Of a stretch of 64,000 bases of DNA, positions 53,271-64,000 are shown piece by piece; the first letter of the stretch is position 1, and each line of letters begins with the position of its first letter. The notes beneath the pieces are model-generated. The model saw nothing but the letters and a program-made list of their open reading frames with translations. It did not search any database and was not told the DNA's origin. This DNA comes from Gnetum montanum (lineage: Eukaryota > Streptophyta > Gnetopsida > Gnetales > Gnetaceae). The stretch covers positions 661,569 through 725,568 of the forward strand of contig MNCI01029357.1 of assembly GCA_015680685.1 (NCBI GenBank). Reading direction: 5' to 3'. The translations under genes were made by a program, and so were the position numbers.

Positions 53271-54835
53271 GCTAAGGGTAAGTATTTAAAATAAACTTCT
53301 TGTTTTCCCAAGTCTATTAATCACAATTTGACCATTGAAAAATTACTTCACTAATAGTTTTATTTCATAATTTCTTGGTTCATTGATTCTTAATAGCAAT
53401 GGGTCTACCTCTAAAGTTGGCATTGGATCGTAATGGTAGAGTATTCCAATCCAACACATACGGTACATCATTTTTATGAAATTTCTATAGCAAACTCACA
53501 TGAAAAACTAGATGAATTTTTAAGGTTGTTGGAAGATTCAATTAATATGCTACTTCGCCAATTGTTTCAGAGATTTCAAATGGCCCACAAAGTCTAGGTG
53601 CCAATTTAGTATATTTTCCTAGTTCAAGAGAACTTCTAGTAGGTTTTACTCTCAATAATACTTGATCTCCTACTTGGAATTATTTTTCAAGTCGATGTTG
53701 ATATGCATATCCTTTATATTTATCTTGGGCAGCTTGTAAATTTTGTTTAACTCTTGTGATAATGTTTTCCATTATTTTCATTTCTTCTTCCTTCCATTCC
53801 GTGCTTAAGGTTGGATCTGCCCAGATTAGTGGTGTACAACAATTACATGCATATACTACTTTGAATGGTGTTTGATGTATAGAACCTTGATAATTGTTAT
53901 TATAGGAAAATTTTGTAGATGCAAATAATTCTCCCATGTTTTTAGTATACTCTTGACATAGCTTCGTAGGATATCTTCTAATATTTTATTCACATGTTTA
54001 GTTTGTCCATCAATCTTAGGATGATAAGCTGTGCTAAATTTCAACTTGGTTCCAAGTTCTGTGAAGATATTTTTCCAGAATTTGGATATAAACTTGGGAT
54101 CTCTATTCAAAGTAATAGATTTTGGACAATCATACAATCGAAATACTTCACATATGAATTTTTGGGCTACTTCTTTTGCTATGTTTGTAGATTTCAAAGC
54201 TATAGAATGTTCCATCTTTGATAGATGATCAACCACTATGAAAATTGAGTCATTTTCCTTTTTGGTTATTGGCAATCCCATGATGAAATTCATAGTGATA
54301 TCTTCCCATTTCGAGGTTGGGACTTCCATAGCTTGTAATAATCCACTAGGTTTCCTCTATTCAACTTTTATTCTTGGATACGTTGGACAATTTTTTGTGT
54401 ATGAGGACATATCATTCTTCATTCTAGGCTAAAAATAAGATTTGTGAATTATCATATAGGTCTTAATATAACTTGGGTGTCCTACGTATGGTACTTCATG
54501 TGCTTCACACAATAATCTTAGTCTTTGATTTCCTTTTGGTATGCATATTCTTTGTCCTTTCATTAATAAACCATTAGAGGTAGTTTGATATCGAGGCTCA
54601 TAGGGAATCTTGGTTAAAATATTTTTACAATAAGGGTCTTCTTTTATTTTTTATTTTATTTCTTCTTCCATACTAATTGTTACCACATCTATCATTAAGT
54701 TCCACATTCAACTAAGGGCATAAGCTACCACATTTTTCTTATTGGGAATATGTTTGATTTGAAAATCATATTCAACTAATAATTCTATCCATTACCTTTG
54801 ATGAGTATTGAAAATAGGTTATGAAGATTTTTGAG
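53271..54835 (-). pseudogene. Element I pol: RNase H end, integrase and C-terminal domain
   Basis: Minus strand. The RNase H tail WIELLVEYDFQIKHIPNKKN and VVAYALS (54800-54730), zinc-finger region, YTKNCPTYPRIKVE, KPSGLLQAMEVP, WEDITMNFIMGLPITKKEND (first Asp), SITLNRDPKFISKFW (second Asp), YHPKIDGQTKHVNKI (Glu expected after TK), then LLRVKPTRSSLELGKYTKLA, PRLCGPFEISETIG, IHLVFHVSLL and TISEVIFQWSNCD, the chromodomain-side end of chromoviruses. A frameshift occurs near 53900 and several stops. RT and everything upstream end abruptly at about 54835. Confidence 0.82.
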
Positions 54836-55789
54836 GAATCCAAAGAGCTAAACAATGATCATAACCATAGGACGTGGAAAGAAGTTGAATGTGCCTACCA
54901 GAGAAGTAAGGGCAAAGCTATTGCAGTAGAAGAAGTTATGCAGACAGACTTCAAAAATGATATTAGCTATGACATTTATTAATATGAACATCCAAAGGGA
55001 TGTTGCCTTGTGGTGTCACACTTACAAGAGTCTATGGTGTACACATTGAATCCATGACTAGCAAGGAGGCAAGCACCTAGATGATTGCCCTATCTTCAAG
55101 GTAATTCGAGGTAGTTGCATCGGCACCAACAAGCTTATAATCCAAGTAAAGTTCCATCATAACCCTATGAGCAATATCAACAATGGAACAAACCAAAATC
55201 ATGGGGAATGCCATCGCTAAAATAGTAATACCATTATAAGCAACCATATCTATATGGGTACTATGTTTAGCAACTCGTCTCTCCAAGAAGTTCTGCAAGA
55301 CATGCCTCATTTTAGCATCAGTATTACCCTCCAAAGTTCCACTAAACACATTCACCATCTACTTGAGGAGAGAACCCATATCCATAACACCCTTCAGATT
55401 TGTCTACAAATATCCCTCTACCGTTAACCTAGTTATCTCCTACTCCATCCATGCATGGTGAAATTCTACCACAACCACAACAACGAAATGCTACGAAGGC
55501 TATAGATTCACAACTAGCCTTCCAATTGGGTGGTTCAAATAATCATTCCAAGAAATGACTCTTATTTCAACCCAACAGTCCTCCCAAACCCTCACAACCT
55601 AATACAAATAGTTGCCCTATATCTCTAACACCCTCATCCTCTACATCAAATACATTCGAGTATCCTTCAAACCAAGTGTTTCCTCAGATATACACTTTGG
55701 TGTTAACTCATGTTTTCTCTAATTGGATTAAGGCTAGAAATATTCCCATGAATAGATCTAACCTAGGAAGTCCTCTCATTTACTTATAG
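54836..55789. other. Unassigned region between I and G
   Basis: A 93-codon minus-strand frame at 55077-55358 (MVNVFSGTLEGNTDAKMRHV and later ELYLDYKLVGADATTSNYL) is open but unrecognised. Plus-strand frames here are broken. It may be gag-to-protease DNA of G or an unrelated insert. Confidence 0.35.
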
Positions 55790-56700
55790 ATTGTTGAACA
55801 TGAGCTATGCAAGGCCCTTCTTGATTCTAGATTTGGTATCAATCTTATCTCCCATGACATGTACAAAGCTTGGAGCCTACCACCTCTCAAGAAGAGCAAC
55901 ATTCATTTAGAATTGGAAAACAAATGAATCACTATTCATTTAGGATTAGTGGTGGACATTATAACCATAGTTTATGGGTAGTCCTACCCTGCCAATTTTT
56001 TGGTGATCAAGGTTGAAAAATATAAATGTAACTTCTCCATCGTTATGGAAAGGGCTTGGTTAAGCATAGTAGATACATGTATGGGTATAAGATATCTCTC
56101 CTTGGAAATCTCTAAGGAAAATGAATCTGGACATTTAGAGAAGAAGCATGTTTCATGCATCACATACAGTGATAATGGGTGCAATTGCACGCAAAAGATC
56201 TGGTCCATTAAAGGTACATTCATTAAAGCATGCAATCAATATGCACATGAACAAGATATTCAAAGGTTCCTATACATAGCAACCACAAAATAGGAGGGCA
56301 TCCAATGGCTGATAGCTGACTCTGACAGCAACACACTATACATAGAACCTACTGAGAGACTAACATGTGCTTATGTCAAAGGCATGGATAAACTTAAGCA
56401 AGTTCATTGCCAACTCTCTAATGAAGAAAATGATGATACATGTTGGGGAGAGCTAGAAATCCTTGAAAATTTCAAATAAAAGATCCTAGAATTAAAAGCT
56501 CTTCCAATTGGCATGGAATATGCAATTTTAAACAATGGTAATTTGGTCATAATCAATGATAAAATTGCTCCTAAACAAAAAGAAAAGTTGTTAAAGGTGG
56601 TTAATAAATTGCCAACAACCTTTGCTTGGTCATATACTGAGTTCACTGGAATTGATCCAAGGATATGCTAGCATTGCCTCCACATTGACTTCCCATGAAG
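55790..56700 (+). pseudogene. Element G protease and linker (Athila-like)
   Basis: Plus-strand frame with INLISHDMYKAWSLPPL after a decayed D-x-G site, ANFLVIKVEKYKCNFSIVM, LSLEISKENESGHLEKKH and CITYSDNGCNC, then HEQDIQRFLYIAT and the pre-RT linker LPIGMEYAILNNGNLVIIN, KQKEKLLKVVNKLPTTFAWS. The last two are typical of the Athila linker ahead of RT. Several stops. Confidence 0.75.
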
Positions 56701-57480
56701 CCAAGAAGGTAGTTGCAAAGGCAACTGAATCACAAATGTACATAGATCATCAAGGAGAAAATAGAACAACTCCTTAAGATAGGGTTCATCTATCCCATCA
56801 TGAATAGTGAGTGGGTTAGCCCACTTGTAATTGTGCTAAAGAAAGATGGTAAGTGGTGGATCTATATTGACTTTAGGTTGTTAAATATGGCAACATTTAA
56901 AGATCATTTTCCATTTCCATTTGTGGATCAAGTGTTGGACACCATCTCTGGGCATTACTATTATAGCTTCTTGGATGGTTATAGTGGCTATAACCAAATC
57001 AAAATTATGTCATAAGATTAGGCCAAGACAACATTCACAAGTTCCTAGGGGATTTTTTCATATTGTAAGATGCCATTTGGTCTATGTAATGCCCCTCTAA
57101 CATTTTAATGTTTAGTCCTTAGTATTTTTTAGCAACAGATTAGTAGTGGGATAGAAGTCTTTATGGATGATTTTTCTACCTATGGGGCTACATTTGAGTA
57201 AGCCCTAGATCACCTTAAGAAGGTATTAAAAAGATTTTTTAAAATAAACCTTAGGCTCAATTGGAAGAAAATCCATCTAATGGTCTAGGAAGGAATTGTG
57301 TTGGGGCACCGAATTTCACAAAGTGGGATTGAGGGAGACCTAGAGAAGATAAGGGCCATCCAAGGAATAACACGCCAGTGAGAGATAGTTAAAGATATCT
57401 GATCATTCCTTGGACACATTGTCTACTACTAGTGATTCATAGAGAATTTCTCTAAAATCACAAGGTTTTTGATTGAGCTT
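56701..57480 (+). pseudogene. Element G reverse transcriptase
   Basis: SEWVSPLVIVLKKDGKW, IDFRLLNMATFKDHFPFP, FLDGYSGYNQIKI, YCKMPFGLCNAPLTF, and the catalytic VFMDDFSTYGATFE at about 57155-57190, followed by LNWKKIHLMV and EGIVLGHRISQSGIEGDL. FMDDFS is the form usual in Athila. In-frame stops at IMS-stop and others. Confidence 0.85.
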
Positions 57481-57990
57481 ATAAAGAAAGATGCATCATT
57501 TGTTTGGACCAAGGAGTGTGAACATGCATTCCAATAGTTGAAGGATAAACTTGTAGAAAATCCAATCCTACGAGCACCAGACTAGTCCAAACCATTCCAC
57601 ATAATGATAGATGCATCTAGTTATGCCTTGGAAGTTATTCTTACATAGTTGGATGATAAGAAACATCCATATTACATCCACAGTGCAAGCTAAAGCATTT
57701 TGGATGCACAACTGAATTACACCACAATTGAGAAAAATTGATGGTAGTGGTGTATGGTCTCAACAAGTTTAGACATTGTGTGCTTGGTTATAAAGTATTT
57801 GTGTACATAGATCATAGTGCCATCCTCTTCTTGATGAATAAGCCAATGGTGAGTCCCTGTATCATATAATGTTTCATGATCTTATAGGAATTCAATCTCA
57901 CAATGGTAGATTGGAAAGGAACTAAGAATGTGATCGTTGATCATCTCTCTTAGTTAAGATGGAATAATAAAGAGGAGGAGAGTCCACTCT
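57481..57990 (+). pseudogene. Element G RNase H
   Basis: LIELIKKDASFVWTKECEHA, LKDKLVENPILRAPD, IMIDASSYALEVILT and QLNYTTIEKN, with the first Asp and a Glu of the RNase H site. After a frameshift the later part (FRHCVLG-like and VDHL) is only patchy. Confidence 0.7.
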
Positions 57991-58099
57991 CTAATCAATT
58001 TGTAGATGAACTTCTATTTACAAGAGTAATAATTGATCAGGTTCCCATGGGAAATAAAATGGTATGATGACATCCTCACATACCTTCTCACCCAGGAGA

Positions 58100-59345
58100 T
58101 GCCACAAGCTCTAGACTTTAGGAAGAAACAATAGTTTTTTCATCAAGCAAAGTACTTCATAGAAATCAATGGACACCTTTACAAGGTGTGTGTTAATGAC
58201 TTGGTTCATTGGTGTGTCTCTAATGTAGATCAACTATGTGTTCTTTAGGATGCTCATGAAGGCCCTTGCAAAGGCTACTATGTATGGAGGCACATGACCA
58301 TAAAAATCATGATGGTAGGTTACTATTGGCCTACAATCTTCAAGGATGCTCACTAGTTTATTCGATCTTGTGAGCACTGTCAAAGAGATGGTGGGATGAC
58401 TACACATATGGAGGGTCCTCAATAGTGGATTCAATGACTAGAGCCCTTTGACATATCGAGAATAGACTTCATGGATTCGATCACACCCATGTCCAATGGA
58501 AAAACATATATCACCTTAGTAGTCAACTACTACACCAAATGGGAAAAAGTAGTTGTTACCAACTGTACATCATCTAATTCTACTAGATTTGTACAACAAC
58601 ATGTTGTAAACAGGTTTGGGGTGCCACACACACTGATTTCTGATAATGAAACTCATTTTATAGATTCCACTTATAGAAAATTAATGTAATACCTAAGGGT
58701 TAAACATAAAGTAACAACACCTTATCACTCCAAGCCAATGGTCAAGTAGAGGTAACTAACCAGGAGATTACAAAGATCTTAACAAGGACCATAAGAAAAT
58801 ATAGGAGTGATTGGAGCATAAAACTCAATGATACCCTTTGGGCCTACTGCTCAACATGAAAACTCACTATTGGCTACTCTCCCTACGAGTTAGTGTATGG
58901 AAACTTTCAACACTCTTGATTCAATCCAAGATTCATACACTCTCAACGGCCTATGATCTAAATCTTGACCTAAGTCTAGCATAAAGAGAAATATTTATTA
59001 ATATTAATGTGCTATATGAGAACCAATTGGTGTCCCTATCTCTAAATAAAGTTCCCAAGGCATTCAATAAGCAATGTAATCACCTAAGAATATGGAAAGT
59101 AGAACTTCAATTGGCAAATAAGGTTCTCTATTGGAATCCCACACACATACCCTAGAAAATGAAGTTCCAAACATTGTAGAAGGGACTTTATATACTTGAT
59201 CAAATCTTTTTATCTAGGGCTATGTTAATGTACAAACTTAAGAGCCCAAATCAAAAGTAGTTGGTCAACATTCAACAACTAAAACCTTTCCTAGAATCAA
59301 GACAAAGCAATGCAACTACCACCTCAATGAATGGACAACCACATT
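58100..59345 (+). pseudogene. Element G integrase
   Basis: HEGPCKGYYVWRHMTIKI, MMVGYYWPTIFKDAH and RSCEHCQRDGG (zinc finger), then ISRIDFMDSITPMSNGKTY (first Asp), VVNYYTKWEKVV, RFGVPHTLISDNETHFID (second Asp), and a frameshifted piece with the Glu (GQVEVTNQEI-like at 58740-58770). C-terminal traces reach about 59345. Many stops. Confidence 0.78.
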
Positions 59346-61689
59346 TAATGTTTTGGATATCCTCCTTCCAGCTTAGTCATGGGGGAGATGGCCATCCATA
59401 CTAATCATCCATATGGCTTCTTAGTTTTTCTACTTTTTTGATTTTGCAAGTTATTTATTTTACAAATTTTTTATTTTCAATATTTTTTTCCATTTTACAT
59501 AATTTTTTGTTTTGCACCATTGTTAGTACATTTGGACCTTTCTTGAATATTTTACACTTTCTTATATATTTTACCTTGTTTGATTTGAGTGTGATTTTGA
59601 AATTTTTGCTAGTAAAAGTGTTTTATTACTGTAGGACATAGTGCCACTATTGCTATGTACTCATGATGGTTTGTCCTTAATATTGTGATTGTTAATGTTT
59701 AGTTTCTATTTTTGAATTCTAATGTTTGATGACTATTACATGATTTATTTTTCATGAAATAGGTAGCGATTCCATGTCATCCACCCATCCAGCAAAGTCT
59801 ATGATTTTCATCATTTTGAGAGTTTGAGGTCCCTTTCATTAAAGAAAATTTTAATTAATTTATGACCTTGGTCATTTCTGGAATTGGGAAAGATTCAAAG
59901 GTTTGTACAAGGTGTAACTTCAAGGGGACTAAATTATCTTTGTACTCTTCTACTTGCTTGAGCGCTAGGGTGTTTTTTTATGGAATTCTTATTTTTCCAT
60001 TCCAAACACTAATAGGAAGTCAAATAAAGTCTTTGCATGGTGTGGTTCCCATAAAAAAAAGATACAAAAAAAAAGAAAAAAAGAAAAACATGATGGGAAT
60101 TCTAAGCACATCCCTTAGACAAATAAATGGGCTACAAGCACTGGTTATGAGATGAGAAAGACATGTTACCCATGTCTAAAAGTCCCCTCTAACTAAGCCC
60201 ATCTCTCACTTTCTACTTCTCTTTTCTTCTCTTTATGGAATGGTGGTTGTTTTGTGGGAGCACTCTTATGTCTCGAGGGGATGGATCAATCTTTTAGTGG
60301 CAATGCAAAGTCACTGAAAGAGGCTAATTTTGGTCTAGACTAAGGATGGATCTTATCAGGTCATTTTAAACACAAACTCTATAAGTAACTTCTAATGACC
60401 TTAATTTTGGATTCCATTCCACCCTCTCTATCATCCATCTATGCTTCCATAACTCACCTCACTATTGGTTTCTATGTTATGCTCGATGTCTTAGTTTGAT
60501 ATGCTAGAATTATTTTACAGATTCTTTCAGGTTGGTCCTTAACTTTTTATAATCATTAAATCAACTGTGGGACTCACAAACTCCTTAGTTGAGGTTATGC
60601 AAGGGCAAAAAAGTCATGTGCATACTATGGGAAGGACCCACTTGCATATCTCTTGGTTTGGATAGTTAAGCCCCTTACCTTAGACATTGCTACAATCCTA
60701 TCTTTCACATATTTTGTAATGTATCCTGCTTTGTGCTCAAAATTTTCATTAAATTCATTCTCCAAAATATTTTCTCAATTTTCTAAATTTTTTGTGCTTC
60801 AAAACCATCTTCTACTATTCTCATTATGTTCATGGATTTTTGGGCTTCCATTTAACCCCAATTTTTCTCAAAAGTTCATTGTATTTTGGAAGTTTGACCA
60901 AGTCAATGGAAGTCAATGATGGTCAATAGCACTTTAACTAGGCCTAGTTAGCATAGTTGATCCCATTGACTAGGCCAAGTCGACGTAAGCCAAAAATTTT
61001 ATAAATACCACAAAGACTTTGTAATTTTTTAACATTTGCTTCATAACATGAGGGGAGTTTTTGCCATTTTTCAAAGTCCAAAGCCTTTTAGAGCCAATAA
61101 CATGCCAACTATTTGTCCAAATCACTCTATTTTTTGAACCTATAGCTACTAGAGATAAGATTTTGATCATGGAAGCCACAAACCTTAATGTTTTTGATGA
61201 AATTTTTCTAAGTTCCCTAAAGGGGATAATGATTTTAATAATACGAAACCATCAATTCTTGAGAGTTAACCCTTCAAATACCTTCCAGAATGACTTATTA
61301 ACATTAACATATAAATAAAATAATGATTAAAATTGATTAAATTAAGCATAATCACAACTTAGCCAACTATAACTGTCCCAAGGAAAGAAGAAATTTCAAT
61401 TGTTTCATGTCACACAACAATTTCTAACTCATGATCATGTTGTGATTACAAATTGCGCCAAGACTAAAATGACCACAAGAGGAAGGACCATCGCAACTAA
61501 GGAAGAAAAAACACAAGGCTAGAAGGGTCTAATAAGAATAGCCCCAGGAACAACCAGAAGTAATCCATGCAACAAGACCTCTTTGAGAGGAGCCCAAAGT
61601 GGAATTTGTTTGATAGATTCCCAAAGAAGAATTTGAAACAAAATAATCATAGCATGGGGAGACACTAAAACCCATACCAAGGCTTGAAG
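59346..61689 (+). other. Element G 3' spacer
   Basis: Begins AGTCATGGGGGAGATGGCCA (59375), shared with F. T-rich at 59430-59590, then a block at 59760-59800 also shared with F just before its gap, then an A-rich run (60050-60085) of the GAAAAAAAGAAAA kind seen in Athila elements. From 60180 to 61680 nothing recognisable; a GTCAATGGAAGTCAATGATGG phrase at 60900 is locally repetitive. Confidence 0.45.
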
Positions 61690-62216
61690 CCACACTAACA
61701 CAAGCCTACATTGACACCATCAGGCCCTGTGAAATCCAATGCTCGGTTCTCCAAGAATTGAACTTCATGCCATTTCTAGAACTTGCTCTAGCAAAAATGA
61801 GGACATAATTGCAAACCTATTCCATGTGGCCAATCATCACGTCTAGTGGGGAGTGGTACATGGAAGAGACATACCACTTTTTAAACAATGGAAGGAAAAG
61901 CTAAATAGTAAAGATCAAGAACATTCAGGTGTCCTACTTAGCTGATGTTATTGCACAAGTTCTTAGGTTGCCTAACACAAGGACACAATTGGTAGAGTTA
62001 TCAATAGAATTTGACCTTAAGGAAAAAAAAGGGTGGACCCAGCAATGTTATGGGGTTGACAGTAAGGAATTTGGTGCACTCACACTAGAAGAATGCATAT
62101 ACTTTAAGATAGCATCCTATCACCTCAATCTAATGGTGAGGCCTAGTAAGGTGACTTCCTTTTCCGCCCTAGCATGCACCACTCTAAGTGGGAGATTTTC
62201 GATGAGCCTTTCATAA
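61690..62216 (+). pseudogene. Element G 3' ORF, related to the D 3' ORF
   Basis: Plus-strand frame with ELNFMPFLELALAKMRT, MWPIITSSGEWYMEETYHFL, QVSYLADVIAQVLRLPNTRT and LTLEECIYFKIASYHLNLM, ending at TAA (62214-62216). The D 3' ORF has the same blocks in the same order (ELNFRPFIEF, WPILSESGAWYLGETYQFW, LTLEERIYFKISTYHI). Here the C-terminal half is missing. Two stops in the N-terminal half. Position after pol supports an accessory protein of this lineage. Confidence 0.65.
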
Positions 62217-63083
62217 TTAATCTATTTAGAGATTGATAAGTGCTTCAAAGAAAACAAATCTAGAAGGAAAACCTTGCCTTTTCCATGCCTCATCTAGAAA
62301 CTTTGCAAAAGGATAAGGATCATCTACTATGCAATGAAGGTCCACACAAGACTTGGGAAGGATTTTGTGAGCCCTTAAAGGACCCACACAAGTTTGGGCC
62401 ACATAGCCAAGATAGAAAATCTAGCATGATTGGTCCCCATCATAGGCTTTATGCCATCATCATCGATGCACATCACTACTACTGTGTTGTTTCATCACCA
62501 TCCCTACCTTGCTTGCCACTACCTTTGTATGCATTCCTATCTTGCCTACTGCTACCTTCATGTGTAATTCTTTCCTTGCTACCATCCTTGTTCGATAGAT
62601 TCCCTTCACTTTAGTGATAGAAGAAATTTTTCATTAATCAATAAAAAATTTGAAATTTTCCTGCAATTGATGAAAATTTTGAAATTTCTATCAATTGTCA
62701 AAAAATTTAAAATTCCATCATTGATGCATTAGTTTAAATCAAGAACATACAAAAATAATTTTTTAAATTAGAATTTGATGTCTTGATAGCAGAAGAATAA
62801 AAATTCCATAATCAAGCATGCTTGTCCTAGAGTAGAATTGGGATAGATGACTTCTTGGGAAGTTTTGAAAATCATGTAAGTTTTTGTAACTTGAAATAGC
62901 CATAACTTTTGAATTTAAAGTCCATTTCCAATGAAAAGACAATTAACTCTGATAAGAATTGAACCTTTTAGACAAAATGGAATAGTCAAATTTAGCTTAT
63001 GGGAAATAGAAAATTACCTTTTAATCCATAATTTAAGGGCCAAAAATAATTAGGATTCTATGGTTGGGTAGATATCCATGACA
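62217..63083. other. Unassigned AT-rich DNA before LTR C
   Basis: A run of TTGAAATTTT-like words at 62640-62720 and CCATAACTTTTGAATTTAAA at about 62910. No coding frame. TGACA (63079-63083) precedes LTR C and would be its TSD. Confidence 0.4.
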
Positions 63084-64000
63084 TGTACTATCTGAAATCG
63101 TCGATGAAAGGCTAGAATGAATGGACACCACGAGATCTACGGATGAAAAAGTAAGACCCTTCCTTTGCCTGAGGGAAAGCTGGAAATCAACAGAGGCAGA
63201 GTACCTTGGATGGTCTACAAGTAGATCAAACAAGGACTTCCCCTAGCGTATGCAATGGCAGTGCGCCGGGTTATTGTAAACAAACATAAAAAAATGCAAA
63301 TGTAAAAGTCGACAAGTGCAAACAAGGTGTAAAGAGCCTAAATAGAAAATAATGTAAAATGTAAATATGATTGGAAAAAATGTAACTATTTGTATTGATT
63401 GAAAATTACAAAGGAGTGCACTGGTTAGAATGTAGTTGCAGAATGCTTGCAAGGCAAATGTTTAGCCCCAATGTGGAAGGTGTGAATGGATGCTGGGGAA
63501 CACAGGTTTTTGGTTGCAGGTTTTGCAGCGTGACCAAGATTTCCCTTGCTCAGCATAACCAAGTCTGATGCCTAGTGTATGAAATGTTGTCTAGAATGTT
63601 CAGCATACAAAGTGTACAGGATGCTTTGTGATCAAAATTTCCAACCCCCGATCTAGTGGAAAATTGGGGGGTGAAAGGTGTGTGCGTTGACCAGATGCAC
63701 AAAATGTTACAATGTACAGCATGTAGCGTGACCAAAATATCTTACGCTGACGTGTGTAATCCATAGTATAAGAGCTTGATACACTGAAATATGCCAAATG
63801 TACAAAGAATGTTAAAGTACAAGAGTGGATCTAGATGTCTAGCCTCCGGATATGCAAATATGTACTATTTTTGCTCTGCCAAGGCCTCCAGTGTACATGG
63901 ATCTAGCTCTAGCATGTCTGCAATGTTTCCTGGCATCAACATCTGGTGTCCAGCATCTAGTGTCCAGCGTATGAAAGTGTTTGCACTGGGTTTACACTTC
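63084..64000 (-). mobile_element. LTR C: third B-family LTR, cut by the window edge
   Basis: Starts TGTACTATCTGAAATCGTCG like both B LTRs. Shares the U5 block (CCTTGGATGGTCT, GATCAAACAAGGAC), the CATCTTAGAATGTACAGC-like part and the TACAAGAGTGGATCTAGATG block at about 63818. It is shorter than B over the TATA region: the TATTTATAGG box is missing, deleted together with about 80-90 bases near 63600. Whether it is solo or part of an element depends on sequence beyond 64000. Confidence 0.85.

Noticed and set aside
55077-55358. 93-codon minus-strand ORF as a host gene
   Set aside because: No recognisable domain, and it lies between two decayed pol regions with no promoter or splice evidence. Left as unassigned.
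1-64000. tRNA, rRNA, snoRNA or miRNA genes
   Set aside because: No tRNA A/B box pair with a cloverleaf, no rRNA core motif and no convincing miRNA precursor was recognised. The hairpins seen belong to repeats.

Overview
The window is repeat-dense nuclear DNA from a plant, most likely a seed plant with a very large genome. Supporting signs are long Ty3/gypsy elements with dual RNase H (Tat lineage), Athila-like and chromovirus pols, a SIRE/Maximus-like Ty1/copia remnant, LINE fragments, TATA boxes of the CTATAAATA type inside LTRs, and no intact host gene. A gymnosperm is plausible but cannot be settled here. Two assembly gaps (N) lie at 24072-24980 and 50268-50851. Every coding region seen carries stop codons or truncations.

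The left two thirds is a nest of retrotransposons, read by pairing LTRs, target-site duplications (TSDs), primer-binding sites and polypurine tracts. A decayed copia-type element (E, + strand, 1240-6667 and about 42385-42800) was entered by element D (6668-42379, - strand). D was entered by A (10380-38431, - strand), A by B (17608-29441, - strand), and B's gag by M (23742-25802). Five levels are stacked. The innermost four each keep TG/CA-type ends and a TSD (GAGAG/AAAAG, CTGCT/CTGCC, AGGAG/AGGAG, GTTAC/GTTAC).

A is the most informative element: a 16.2-kb (without B) Tat-type element with gag, protease, RT, RNase H, archaeal-type RNase H and integrase on the - strand. Between its protease and RT it carries a multi-exon gene on the opposite strand (16743-33024 once B is removed), with consensus splice sites, mostly consistent intron phases, a TATA box and an acidic C-terminus. 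B has the same primer-binding site, polypurine tract and U5 block as A but only gag and protease, so it looks like a non-autonomous partner. D has gag and a 554-codon 3' ORF but no pol. Its 3' ORF resembles one downstream of the Athila-like pol in element G.

The right third holds E's far side, a largely unrecognised stretch (42800-44900) with an 85-bp tandem duplication, a LINE (- strand, 44980-48653), an internally deleted Athila-like element ending in a D-family LTR (F/H, 49200-52369), a truncated chromovirus (I, - strand, 52561-54835), a decayed Athila-like pol with a 3' ORF (G, + strand, 55790-62216), and the start of a third B-family LTR (C, 63084 to the edge).

Two non-coding themes recur. 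Each LTR family carries its own palindromic word, reiterated or at least present just upstream of its TATA box. Short units starting CTAGTTTA followed by a small inverted repeat sit in arrays around the coding modules of A and B, with stem sequences that differ between arrays while pairing is often kept.
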